From Pythium myriotylum (taxonomy: Eukaryota; Oomycota; Peronosporomycetes; Pythiales; Pythiaceae): a stretch of 64,000 bases of DNA. The notes under the pieces were generated by a model, which saw nothing but the letters and a program-made list of their open reading frames with translations, had not been told where the DNA came from and made no database searches. Below, piece by piece: positions 40,459 through 49,744 of this stretch. Within the stretch, counting starts at the first letter, position 1; the number at the start of each line of letters is the position of its first letter. Position numbers and translations under genes: made by a program. The stretch is taken from the NCBI GenBank assembly GCA_023091665.1, contig JALJCQ010000023.1, positions 1,426,001 through 1,490,000 on the forward strand. The letters run 5' to 3'.

Positions 40459-41499
40459 ATGGTTCAGCTCTTCAAGCTCTTCTCAGCTATCGCTCTCACG
40501 GCTGCTGCCGTCGGCTTCGACTCTGCCGTTGCCCATCCGGGAGCCAACCACGTTCGCTCGCTCGAGGAGATTGCCAACAGCCAGCTCTTTAAGGCCAACG
40601 CGTACCGCTCGCTGGAGGCTTGCGCCAACTCCAAGCACATGCGTGAGCTCCAAGAGAAGGCGGCCACTCGTCGTGCGGCGCAGATTGAAGCGCTCCGCAA
40701 CGAGCGCCGTCGTCTCTCCGCCGCCCAAGTTATCGCCAAGAACCACAAGTCGCCGCTCACTGGCATCACGCCTGCCGTGGACCCGAAGACGCTCTTCGGT
40801 ACCAAGGTCGCCTGCGTGCTTGAGCCTGAATCGACCGAAGGTCCATACTACGTTCGTGGCGAGCTCATCCGTAACGACATCCGTGAGAACCAAGCTGGTG
40901 TGGACTTGTACGTCGACATCCAGCTTGTGGACGTCAACACATGCACGCCCATCAGCAACGTGTACATCGACTTCTGGCATTGCAACTCGACGGGCGTCTA
41001 CTCGGGCGTGGTTGCGGCGTCGAACGGCAACATTAACGACAAGAAGAACATCAACGCCACGCACTCGCGCGGACTCGCGCCGACGGATGCGAACGGCATT
41101 GTCCAGTTTGTGACCAAGTACCCAGGCCACTACGCGGGCCGTGCGCACCACATCCACGTGCTGACCAACTACAACGGCAAGGTGCTTCCGAACAACACGT
41201 ACTCGGGCGGCAAGATCTCGCACGTCGGACAGATCTTCTTCGACCAGTCGCTGAGCACTGCAGTCGAGACGACGGCACCGTACACGAGCAACAAGCAGCA
41301 GCTCACGACCAACGCCCAGGACAGTATATTCTCGCAGGAGGCCGCGACGGGCTTCGACCCAGTCGTCAACTACGTGTACCTGGGTAAGTCCGTGTCCGAC
41401 GGCATCTTCTCGTGGATCTCAGTTGGCGTCGACGCGAGGATCTCCAAGACCGTCAAGGCCGCCGCGACCTGGACGGCGAGCGGCGGCAAGGCCAACTAA
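40459..41499 (+). CDS. secreted intradiol ring-cleavage dioxygenase, second paralogue
   Basis: A 346-aa protein from ATG 40459 (MVQLFKLFSAIALTAAAVGF, signal peptide to about residue 25). It shares the family's pro-region (SQLFKANAYRSLEACANSKH) and catalytic motifs: GPYYVRGELIRNDIRENQA, CNSTGVYSGVVAASNG, KYPGHYAGRAHHIHV (Tyr and HxH iron ligands) and NNTYSGGKISHVGQIFFDQ. It lacks the Pro/Gly-rich C-terminal extension of the copies in the inverted repeat and ends soon after TWTASGGKAN. It is same-strand and 1.4 kb from the first paralogue, so the two arose by tandem duplication. Confidence 0.92.
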   Translation: MVQLFKLFSAIALTAAAVGFDSAVAHPGANHVRSLEEIANSQLFKANAYRSLEACANSKHMRELQEKAATRRAAQIEALRNERRRLSAAQVIAKNHKSPLTGITPAVDPKTLFGTKVACVLEPESTEGPYYVRGELIRNDIRENQAGVDLYVDIQLVDVNTCTPISNVYIDFWHCNSTGVYSGVVAASNGNINDKKNINATHSRGLAPTDANGIVQFVTKYPGHYAGRAHHIHVLTNYNGKVLPNNTYSGGKISHVGQIFFDQSLSTAVETTAPYTSNKQQLTTNAQDSIFSQEAATGFDPVVNYVYLGKSVSDGIFSWISVGVDARISKTVKAAATWTASGGKAN

Positions 41500-41702
41500 G
41501 TGACCTAGGACGAGGCCGTGTTTTGGTCATGTGCATGTAAGGAGTCGTAAAGAAAATATACCGAATAAACACCGGTAAAACCTTTTTACTTCAATATTGT
41601 TAAATCAATAGGTGCTCTGTAGCTCGTCAGTGGGAAAGGCCGGCATGGTCTCACTTGCCATTCCTCCTCGCCCGCCCAGCGTCTCTTGTCTGCTCGCTGA
41701 GC

Positions 41703-43487
41703 ATGGCGCGTCGGCGCCTGGACGCGACGACGCTGCCGACGTGCGACACGAGTCTCGCACGCCTGCCGGCCGCCGATCTCGCGGTTTGCCCGACGGCGTA
41801 CCAGCTCCCACAGGCGAATATCCAGTACACGCAGTACTGCGACTCGGACGTCTGCAAGCGCGTGCTCGCGGCCATGAAGGCCGCCAACCCGACCGAGTGC
41901 CACGTCCCCGGTTTCGGCGGCAGCGCCAACGATTTTAATCTCTACAGCGACTTTTTCGGCCGCATTGACACGGTTTGCAAGTCGATCACGCCGGCGTCAG
42001 CCGAGCCGGACGCAACGCCCTCGGCTCCAACAACGTCGTCAAATGGCCAGGCAACGCCGACACAAACGACCAAGGCGCCGAGCAAGACCACCAAGCCGCC
42101 GACATCGTCGCCAGGGACTACAACGACCACCACGACGGCCTCATCTGATGGAAGCAGTAGTGGGAAGTCCGATGGGTCGTCTCCCAGTGCGCCGACCGCG
42201 ACCAAGAAGCCGACGACGAAAGCGCCGACTTCCGCAGCGAGTAGTGCTGGAAGCGCTGGCTCAGCCGCAGCACTCCCGCCTCCGTCAGCAGCATCAGAGG
42301 GTCCCGCAGGTTCGAACGAGGCCGCATCTCAGAGCGCTGCTGGGGCGCCTGGGGCCATAACGTCGTCTTCGCCGAGTCCAGGAAGTAAACAGATCGTAAC
42401 GACAACCACGACGAGCTCGGGGACACCAACTGGAGCTATCGCAGGTATCGTCGTTGCCGCGGTGGTTTTGGTTCTCGCCGTGATTTGGTTCACGCGGAGG
42501 AAGCGGAAATCGTCGGCACCGAAACACGTGGATTCCGGACAGTACGCCCAGTTTGACATGACAGCACCCACAACACAAGGCTCAACGTACGCGCTGCGCT
42601 CGAAGGTCGCTGTCGACGAGGCCAAGGTCCTCGCAGCACTCGCACCACTCGCTCGGTGGCGCGTGGATCCAGCTGAGATCTCGACGCACTCGCTCCTAGG
42701 CAGCGGAAGCCAGGGCGCTGTCTATGCCGTCACACTCAACAAGACTCGCGCGCTGGCGTCGAAACGGCTGCCATCTGACCAACTCACAGAAGCGAGACTG
42801 CTCGGCTTCGTCGCAGAGATGCAGCTCGTGTCGACGCTGCAGCACCCAGGGATCGTAGCGTTCGTGGGTGTCGCATGGACGAGTCCATACGACGTGCAGG
42901 CGCTCTTCGAGTACATGGCAAATGGAGATTTGCGGTCCTACCTCGACCGCACTCGTGGGGAAGAGAGTTCGCGGCTATGGGGTCCGCTCAAGTGGCAAAT
43001 CGCCATCGCAACTGTCGAAGGACTCGTGTTCACGCACTCGTTCGACCCGCCAGTCGTGCATCGCGACCTCAAGGCGCGCAACATCCTACTCGACAGCGAG
43101 ATGAAAGCCCGCATCAGTGACTTCGGTGTCGCTCGGCTCCAGTCCGAGGACGGCACGATGACCACTGGCATCGGCACGAGCCGTTGGCTCGCACCAGAAG
43201 TCATTCGTAGCGGCGGCACTTACAACGAGCAGTGTGATGTCTACTCGTTCGGCGTCGTGCTCTACGAGATGGCCACACACGACGTGCCATTCGCCGGCTC
43301 CGAGAACGTGCCATCGGAGCTCGCTCTGCTGCAGCGTGTAGCCACGGGCGAGCTCACGTTGCAAGTACCTCCGTCGTGTGACGAGACCATTGCCCAGCTC
43401 ATCACTGACTGCGTGGCCTGGGATCCCGAGCACCGACCCAACGCACTGACGCTGTCGTATCGACTCCGCCAGGCTGTGAAGCCGTGA
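41703..43487 (+). CDS. elicitin-like domain receptor kinase (elicitin-stalk-TM-TKL kinase)
   Basis: 594 aa from ATG 41703. Residues ~12-95 carry six cysteines with the elicitin hallmark C-x4-C-x14-C (YCDSDVC ... NPTEC) and a terminal VC before KSI. A Ser/Thr/Pro-rich stalk follows (~100-240). One membrane helix (AGIVVAAVVLVLAVIWF then RRKRK) lies at ~247-268. The kinase domain has GSGSQG, the VAIK-like ASKR lysine, HRDLKARN (~452), DFG (~473) and APE, all intact and TKL-like. It should be a type I membrane receptor with an extracellular elicitin-like (lipid/sterol-binding?) domain. The start is uncertain: this ATG gives no signal peptide, while the same frame upstream to 41655 encodes a leader-like LPFLLARPASLVCSLS with no ATG, so the true start may involve a non-ATG codon, an unseen exon or an indel. 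Confidence 0.82.
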   Translation: MARRRLDATTLPTCDTSLARLPAADLAVCPTAYQLPQANIQYTQYCDSDVCKRVLAAMKAANPTECHVPGFGGSANDFNLYSDFFGRIDTVCKSITPASAEPDATPSAPTTSSNGQATPTQTTKAPSKTTKPPTSSPGTTTTTTTASSDGSSSGKSDGSSPSAPTATKKPTTKAPTSAASSAGSAGSAAALPPPSAASEGPAGSNEAASQSAAGAPGAITSSSPSPGSKQIVTTTTTSSGTPTGAIAGIVVAAVVLVLAVIWFTRRKRKSSAPKHVDSGQYAQFDMTAPTTQGSTYALRSKVAVDEAKVLAALAPLARWRVDPAEISTHSLLGSGSQGAVYAVTLNKTRALASKRLPSDQLTEARLLGFVAEMQLVSTLQHPGIVAFVGVAWTSPYDVQALFEYMANGDLRSYLDRTRGEESSRLWGPLKWQIAIATVEGLVFTHSFDPPVVHRDLKARNILLDSEMKARISDFGVARLQSEDGTMTTGIGTSRWLAPEVIRSGGTYNEQCDVYSFGVVLYEMATHDVPFAGSENVPSELALLQRVATGELTLQVPPSCDETIAQLITDCVAWDPEHRPNALTLSYRLRQAVKP

Positions 43488-44000
43488 TAATCGCAATGTA
43501 CTAACTGAGATTCCTTAACCACGTCGCAGAAGAGCCCAAACGTCGCTCTTGAGAATGGAGACGTTCAAGGAGAGACGCCCTCGAGCTCATTCGCGACTGA
43601 AAACTGTGACTCGCTACGAAATGCGAGCCACAGGAACTGGGAGCTGCTCAGTAGGCGAAACCGTCGCGACGCCACGAGTGGCGAGGCGTCAAGACAAGAG
43701 AGTGGGACGGACGTTGGGTTAAGAATGCGTGGAAAGGCGGCAGGGTCAGCCGCCTGGAAGGAGCGGAGATGGACGGAGATACATAAACCACTTTAGCAGG
43801 GTATGGTTTAACAGATGTAAGATGTCTATTCGAACATCGTTTCGTATTTTAAAATTATACATCATTTTATACCATTTACACATTTTTACGTTCAAGAAGA
43901 CAGTATGTAAACCGTAGCTAATGCTCGATTCGTTTTCCGCCGGCATGCGCTCGCGTGAACCCAAGGCCTCTTCGCGGCTCACTCGCCCTTCTTCCTCGTT
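43488..44000. other. intergenic
   Basis: About 510 bp between two tandem kinase genes; AT-rich (TTTTAAAATTATACATC) in the second half. No gene seen. Confidence 0.5.
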
Positions 44001-46211
44001 ATGATGCGTCTCCTTGTCGTGGTGCTGCTGGCTGCTCTGCTCGGCTCAGCCGCGGCGCTCGAGTGGCCGTATTCCGTGGTCTTCGCCAACCTGAGCTCGG
44101 CAGTCGACGGCTGCGCCAAGGTCTCCGGTTTCCAGTTCCAGAATGGCACGACGCCGTCGGCGAGACAGCTCTCCAAGATGTGTGGGGATCCGAGCTGCGG
44201 CTCGCTCATGAGCCACATGCTGCACCTCGAGGCCTCGAGTCCCAACTCATATAACGACCCGACGAAGATCGATGCAACTCGGCTCGCAGCGACAAACGCC
44301 TTCAGTGCTCAGGTGCTCAAGTTCTGCTGGTACGACCGGCTACCAGCAGACCCATGTCCGAGCGAGCCCTTCGTGCAGTTCGCCAAGGACTTTGCCGAGC
44401 CCATCGCGACGTGCCAGCGCGAGAGCAACCTCTCCGCACCGTTCAATATCTCCACGGCCGAGCTCGAGGCCTTCAAGAAGAGGAACAAGACGATGCCTGT
44501 CGGGTGCTACCACCTCATGATGCGCGTAATGTACTTGATCGATGGCTTCCCGTGCGTGATCGTCAAGGAGCAGATCTCCGCGCTTCTCGACCAGACCGAG
44601 TTCGTCTACGCGTTTATCGAAGCCATCGACCCGTATAACTTCACCGAAATCATCTACACCTACGACGAGGGCTGGTCTGTACCCGAGATTCCTGATCTGC
44701 CCACGAGCCCACCGCCCACGCCACCGCCCACAACAGCCGCGACACTGCCTGACGCTGGTGGATCTACGGATGGGAGCGTCGGAGTTAGCCCAACGCAGCC
44801 GCCAATATCGTCTATGATCAAAACTGCACGCAAGTCTTCCAAGCCTACGACGACAGCACCCTCCCAGTCTTCTTCAACAGAGTCTTCCTCTTCTTCGGCG
44901 AGTGACGCGCCGGTCACAAAGCGTCCAACACAGTCTCCGTCGACTACGACACCTGCTCCCCAGTGGATCAAGACCGCGCGGGATCCTACAATCACGACCT
45001 CGACGGAGGCGCCTGGAACTACTGACGCCCCGACCCAAAATGTTACTGTCGCGTCTCGCTCGGAGTCGAACACGACGTTGATCACCGTCCCGACAGCCGC
45101 TGCCGTGTTGTTGATACTTGTTGTCTTCGTTATCCGCCGTCGGCGGTTGCAGGACGCCAAACCAATCGACCTTGACGACGACGATCTCCGCGACGATCAG
45201 TACTCGGTTCTCACCGACCGCTCGGACGCGAGCGCAATCACGCTATGTGGACGGGAATTACACATCTCCAAGGTTGTACCTGTCGACGCGCTCGAGGACG
45301 TCAGACTCATTGGCACGGGCGGCCACGCCGTTGTGTTCCTGACGGTAGAGAAGAAGTCGCAGCGACTCCTTGCGTCCAAGCGACTGGCCAAAAACCACGC
45401 GACGGACGAGTCGATCGAGGTGTTCCTGGACGAGATCGAACTGGTGTCTCGGCTGCGGCATCCGTGCATCGTGGAGTTTGTTGGCGCGACGTGGACCAAC
45501 CCACTGGATATCCAAGCGTTGTTCGAGTACATGGAACGTGGCGACCTACGCACATACCTGGAGAATCCTCATGCTGGTGGAAGCTCAAGTCATGGTAGGG
45601 AAGCGGTTCATTCCGGCGCTTCGCCCTGGACGAACGAGAAGACGCTACTGGCGTTGGATGTCGCAGAGGCGCTCGTGTACGTTCACTCACTTTCGCCTTC
45701 ACCAGTTGTCCACCGCGACCTCAAGTCCCGCAATGTGCTGCTGACGACACGCAGTCCGAGGCCCCAACGCGGTAACGAAGACAATGGCTCACCAACGAGG
45801 TTGCGCGCCAAGCTGAGCGATTTCGGCGTCTCGCGGCAGCTATCGAACAACCACACGATGACGACGGGAATTGGCACGAGCAGGTGGCTGGCGCCCGAGG
45901 TGATGATGGGCGGTGGCCAGTACAACGCCGCGTGCGATATTTACTCGTTTGGCGTGGTGCTCTCAGAGCTCGACACGCACCGGCTACCGTACTCGGACGT
46001 CGTGGTGCCTGGCTCGGATTTAATGATCCCAGAAATCACAATGCTGAGCATGGTGTGCCAGGGTGATCTGCAGCCATCATTTTCGGAGTCCTGTCCGCGA
46101 GCAGTGTTGTCCTTGGCACGTTGGTGTTTATCTTTCGATCCAAATGACCGTCCGAGTGCCGAGCAAGTCGCGACGGCATTGAGGTCGATGGTTCGTGCTG
46201 ATGGTTTGTGA
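44001..46211 (+). CDS. elicitin-like ectodomain receptor kinase, second type
   Basis: A 736-aa protein. ATG 44001 starts a signal peptide (MMRLLVVVLLAALLGSAAAL). The ectodomain (~22-225) has eight cysteines; its first part TTPSARQLSKMCGDPSC resembles the elicitin LPTTAQYKLMC-x4-C block, and CWYDRLPADPCPSEPF and GCYHLMMRVMYLIDGFPC follow. A Ser/Thr/Pro stalk (~235-355) precedes one transmembrane helix (PTAAAVLLILVVFVI then RRRR, ~360-380). The TKL-like kinase is complete: GTGGHA, ASKR lysine, HRDLKSRN (~570), DFG (~606), APE. It therefore has the layout of a receptor kinase signalling inward. A secreted, kinase-less copy of its ectodomain lies at 47,695-48,393. It is in tandem with a related kinase upstream. 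Confidence 0.88.
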   Translation: MMRLLVVVLLAALLGSAAALEWPYSVVFANLSSAVDGCAKVSGFQFQNGTTPSARQLSKMCGDPSCGSLMSHMLHLEASSPNSYNDPTKIDATRLAATNAFSAQVLKFCWYDRLPADPCPSEPFVQFAKDFAEPIATCQRESNLSAPFNISTAELEAFKKRNKTMPVGCYHLMMRVMYLIDGFPCVIVKEQISALLDQTEFVYAFIEAIDPYNFTEIIYTYDEGWSVPEIPDLPTSPPPTPPPTTAATLPDAGGSTDGSVGVSPTQPPISSMIKTARKSSKPTTTAPSQSSSTESSSSSASDAPVTKRPTQSPSTTTPAPQWIKTARDPTITTSTEAPGTTDAPTQNVTVASRSESNTTLITVPTAAAVLLILVVFVIRRRRLQDAKPIDLDDDDLRDDQYSVLTDRSDASAITLCGRELHISKVVPVDALEDVRLIGTGGHAVVFLTVEKKSQRLLASKRLAKNHATDESIEVFLDEIELVSRLRHPCIVEFVGATWTNPLDIQALFEYMERGDLRTYLENPHAGGSSSHGREAVHSGASPWTNEKTLLALDVAEALVYVHSLSPSPVVHRDLKSRNVLLTTRSPRPQRGNEDNGSPTRLRAKLSDFGVSRQLSNNHTMTTGIGTSRWLAPEVMMGGGQYNAACDIYSFGVVLSELDTHRLPYSDVVVPGSDLMIPEITMLSMVCQGDLQPSFSESCPRAVLSLARWCLSFDPNDRPSAEQVATALRSMVRADGL

Positions 46212-46411
46212 ACTATGTGTTTAGAGTAAAATTGTCGGTTAGTACTTCAGTTAGGAGCAATACAACTTGTAGCTGTGAAAGCATACAGTAAACTCACTTG
46301 TCAATGCTGGTGACACCATTGAGCATTTGTGCGACATTGCGCATGATATCGTGGCCATAAAAAAACAGTAGTAGAACAAAAAAGCAAAATCGCGTGAAGT
46401 GAAGATTGAGG
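46212..46411. other. convergent intergenic gap
   Basis: 200 bp, AT-rich (AAAAAACAGTAGTAGAACAAAAAAG), between convergent stop codons. No gene seen. Confidence 0.5.
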
Positions 46412-47582
46412 TCAATCTTTTGAGAGCAGACCCCTCCTCGTCGCGGCCCACTCAAAGCGTAAGAGCACAGCGAGTGTCTCCACAAGCCAGTGGGCGACGT
46501 AGACTGCATCATGACCAGTGATTTTCCCCCCGATGTGAGCGCGATAATCAGTCGAGTCATCGTTGAGGGCTTGGAAACGGAGCCAAACAAAATTCGTGTT
46601 CCAAACGTCCGTCGGCTCGCACGTCTTCTTCTGGACTTCGGGAATACAGAGCGAGCGCACAAATTGGGTAGAAGAGGTCCTGGTTCTCACTCGTGACACG
46701 AGATTTATCTTGTGCACGTCGACAGATATCGCTGGGTAACGGTTTGTGCAGCGCACGATCCAGTCGTCTGGTGTAAACTTTTGCAGAACTTCGACCCAAC
46801 CTCTCGCGCGACCGGCGTTCATGAGCGCATTGAAGATATCCTGGTCGGTGTACGCGCTCCATACCGTGTCGATGAAGTTTTGCATCGGGTACCCTCGAAC
46901 TACCTTCTCAAAGCTGAATTGCACGGCGTCTCGGGCCTCGACAATTCGGCGCTGAGCTTGCCAGCCGAAATAACTCGCGCCGATAGCGCGCATGTCCATA
47001 CTCCAGAGGAACGTGTTGAGCTCTTTCTTACATGCGTCAAGCTCTCCCTCGCATTCGTCGATCGTCAGCGGCGTGTAATATCGATGTGTGATCGCTTGCC
47101 ATCGTCGAACAGTTCCGTCCCAGTCGTCTGTCGATATTGTAGCGTGGAGGCCGGCAATCGCATAACAGGCCAGGCGGTGTTCGTGCAAGAGGCGACCAAG
47201 CAGCTTCTGAGACGTCTCGAGCTTCCGTGCCTCGTAGGCCAACGACACCGAGCGTCTCAGATATTTTCGGACCCGCGCAGCATCCGGATCCAAAATTGCC
47301 TCTTCCCACAGCGCGTTCGCGTCGTCTTGGAGTGTCGGGAGCACGAGCAGCGCACGCTCAAGCGCCTCGACGTTCTCGCGCAAGCTGAGGAGCCGCGCCT
47401 GGCAAGCTTTTGTTTAATGAAGAACGAAAGAAAGAAATAGCGGAGACCGTGGCCGTGGAGAAAGTACGCACCGCTCGACGTTCGCGGGAGCGGCGCTCGC
47501 GCTCGCGCTGCGTGAGACTGGCGACCGTCCGCGTGCGAGGACGCTCCGAGACGTTCGTGAAATCGTCCAGCTCGCTCATCAT
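46412..47582 (-). CDS. bZIP-like basic region plus oomycete-specific domain protein
   Basis: Exons 47582-47472 and 47398-46412 (73-bp intron) give 365 aa. The splice joins a basic region (QRERERRSRERRA) to a helical Leu-containing segment (ARLLSLRENVEALERALLVL), like a short bZIP. A ~290-residue domain follows: HEHRLACYAIAGLHATIS, YYTPLTIDECEGELDACKKE, FSFEKVVRGYPMQNFIDTVW, PDDWIVRCTNRYPAISVD, VQKKTCEPTDVWNTNFVWLR, GGKITGHDAVYVAHWLVETL. This matches a family repeated in the window; in oomycetes such bZIP-headed proteins with a long C-domain form large families. It probably regulates transcription. Two further copies lie in the inverted repeat, plus decayed fragments. Confidence 0.72.
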
Positions 47583-47694
47583 CGACCCGGTGAGTCCACC
47601 GTAACAGAATGTTTCCACCTCCGCTGAGTGATTGGCTTTATTCTGCAAAACGGGAGCGTCATACAATCCAATGGAAACCGCACTCGACCTAACG

Positions 47695-48393
47695 TTACTG
47701 GAGAATCGGCACCGGCCAGCCTTGGTCGTACTCGTACGAGTAGTGGTCTGGGTAGTCGTACTGGGTCATGCCGAGCACAGTCGTGTACACGAACGCAGTG
47801 TGCTCGATCAGCTGGACGCGCTGCTGCTGCGTGGCCGGACACGGCATGTTGTCCACCATCCAGAGCAGACGCAGCAGCAAGTGGAAGCACGAGAGCGGCA
47901 GCGTCTTGCCCGAGCGCTTGAACTGCTCGAGCTGTGCGTCTGAGATGTTGACTGGCGCGTCCAAACCGGTCTCCTGGCGACACGCAGCCGACGGCTCGCC
48001 AAAGTCTCTCGCGAATTGCGCGAACGGGTCGCTCGGACACGGGTCCGTGGGTAGGCGGTTGTACCAGCAGAACGAGAGCATGGGCACGCTGAAGGCGGTC
48101 GTGGCATCGCTAGCCGCGGGGTCGGGCTGGTTGGTAGGTGACTGGATGTAGTTGAGCCACATGAGTCGCGACGTGAGTGCGCCGCAGCTCTCAGCAGCAC
48201 ACATCTTGGAGAGTTGAGACGCGGACGGCGTTGTGCCGCCTTGGAAGTCGAAGCCGGAGATCTGCGCGCATTCGTCAACTGAGGCGGTCATGTTGGCGAA
48301 GACGACCGAGTAGGGCCACGCGAGAGAAGAGGTTACAGCCGAGCTGGAGGCGAAAAGGGAGGCGGTGAGTGCCAGTAGAAGAGTGCGAATCAT
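47695..48393 (-). CDS. secreted elicitin-like ectodomain protein without kinase
   Basis: 232 aa, ATG 48393 chosen because it opens a signal peptide (MIRTLLLALTASLFASSSAV); the longer upstream frame lies in 5' sequence. It is colinear with the ectodomain of the receptor kinase at 44,001: SLAWPYSVVFANMTASVDEC, TTPSASQLSKMCAAESC, CWYNRLPTDPCPSDPF, CFHLLLRLLWMVDNMPC. It ends at YEYDQGWPVPILQ, where the kinase's Ser/Thr stalk begins. All eight cysteines are kept. It could act as a soluble ligand-binder or decoy version of the receptor. The inverted-repeat left arm ends 3 bp upstream of its ATG, so its promoter is duplicated but its coding region is not (within this window). Confidence 0.8.
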   Translation of the reverse strand: MIRTLLLALTASLFASSSAVTSSLAWPYSVVFANMTASVDECAQISGFDFQGGTTPSASQLSKMCAAESCGALTSRLMWLNYIQSPTNQPDPAASDATTAFSVPMLSFCWYNRLPTDPCPSDPFAQFARDFGEPSAACRQETGLDAPVNISDAQLEQFKRSGKTLPLSCFHLLLRLLWMVDNMPCPATQQQRVQLIEHTAFVYTTVLGMTQYDYPDHYSYEYDQGWPVPILQ

Positions 48394-48949
48394 CGAGGGA
48401 GATCGTTGGCGGCGGTGGTTGCTTGATCGGTTCGATGAAAGTAGTCGAGTGAGGCTTTCTCGACTGCTTTCAGCCGCGAGGACTCGCTGCATGGCTGTGT
48501 ACGTGGCACTACAGATCCTAACGAGAGGCGATTTCAATGTGAACCTAAGCAATCCCACGCTCTTCCGTTGTCTTCCGCGCGGATAAAATGGTCATCACGA
48601 TCGGCATGGTGGAGCCTCGTAAGAACCAACCCACGCGCTACAAATCGTGAGTACGTGAGACCCATCCCGCCGGTCCTTGAAGTTCCGATTTCGATTTCTG
48701 AACCTAAAGCCCGTTGGATCGTCCGCTTCATCACACTTCGTCGTCAGCAAAGAATCCAGCTCTAGTGTGTGGGCGCGACAATGACCAGACCACAGTGTAC
48801 ACACCAGAGCTTCATCTCGAAACCCAAACACTGTCCAGCATCGTCGCGCTTCCTGGTCACTTGTACTGCCCGAACGAGACCGAGAGTGCCCGCCGGACGC
48901 CGCCTATCGCAACTCACGACTTGTTTTTAAGGCTCAGCGAAAATACTAT

Positions 48950-49240
48950 GGAGTCTGTTGATGAGAGAATCTCGTCGTGTTCTTGCTGGGCCCACTGCAA
49001 GCTGTTGCATGAGCCACTGGACGCACACTGCGTCAGGCCGGTGATTATTCCGCCAATGTGAGCGCGATAACTTGTCGCATCATCGCTTGGTGGTTGGAAG
49101 CGAGTCCAAACGAAGTTCGTGTTCTAAATGTCGGTGGGCTCACAAGTCTTCTTCTGGACCTCGGGAATACACAGTGAATGGTTCAGTCGTCCGGTGTAAG
49201 CTTTTGCAGAACTTTGACCCAGCCTCTCGAAACTGCGGCA
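48950..49240 (-). pseudogene. decayed 3' fragment of a bZIP-like family gene (left arm)
   Basis: On the minus strand the sequence reads LTPDD near 49,190, then CIPEVQKKTCEPTDI, a stop, NTNFVWTRF and SDDATSYRAHIGGIITGL. This is the C-terminal half of the bZIP-like family protein with an internal deletion and a nonsense codon. It lies head-to-head with the intact gene at 49,745. Confidence 0.7.
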
Positions 49241-49744
49241 AGAAACTTCGGCAGCAATGGGCTTGGTTTGGCATCGTCGAAGGATCTAGCTTAGTTCGGA
49301 CTAGTTCGCCTCGGTCATCTGAGGTAGTACGATCATAGCGTAGTTCGAAACGTGGAGTAACGTCCGCACTTCCGGTAGCCGTTCCTGCCGATCCTCGACG
49401 TCTCAGTGAGATTGCTCGTCAGCGGAGACCCCGACATGGCTTGAAGCCATCGCAGCGATCGATCGCCGCTGGTCCACGATTCGGTCGGTCGCCTGCTGTA
49501 TCCAGAGCGTGCTTCGGAGACAGCCAGCACCGCCGTAACCCTCACCCCAGTCGACTGCGAAAGAAGTTGGGCCCGTTCGTGAAGACCAGCGCCTCTCCCA
49601 TTTATTTCCATTCCCGCAATCTCACCCACGAAAGGAAAGGTTCAGTTCAACGAATGCTGATCCGTCGTGTAGGAAATTGTAAATATTGTTGTCTGAACAG
49701 GTTGTTAAATCCTCCAGGATTCCTCACTTCAGCCACGACGATTG

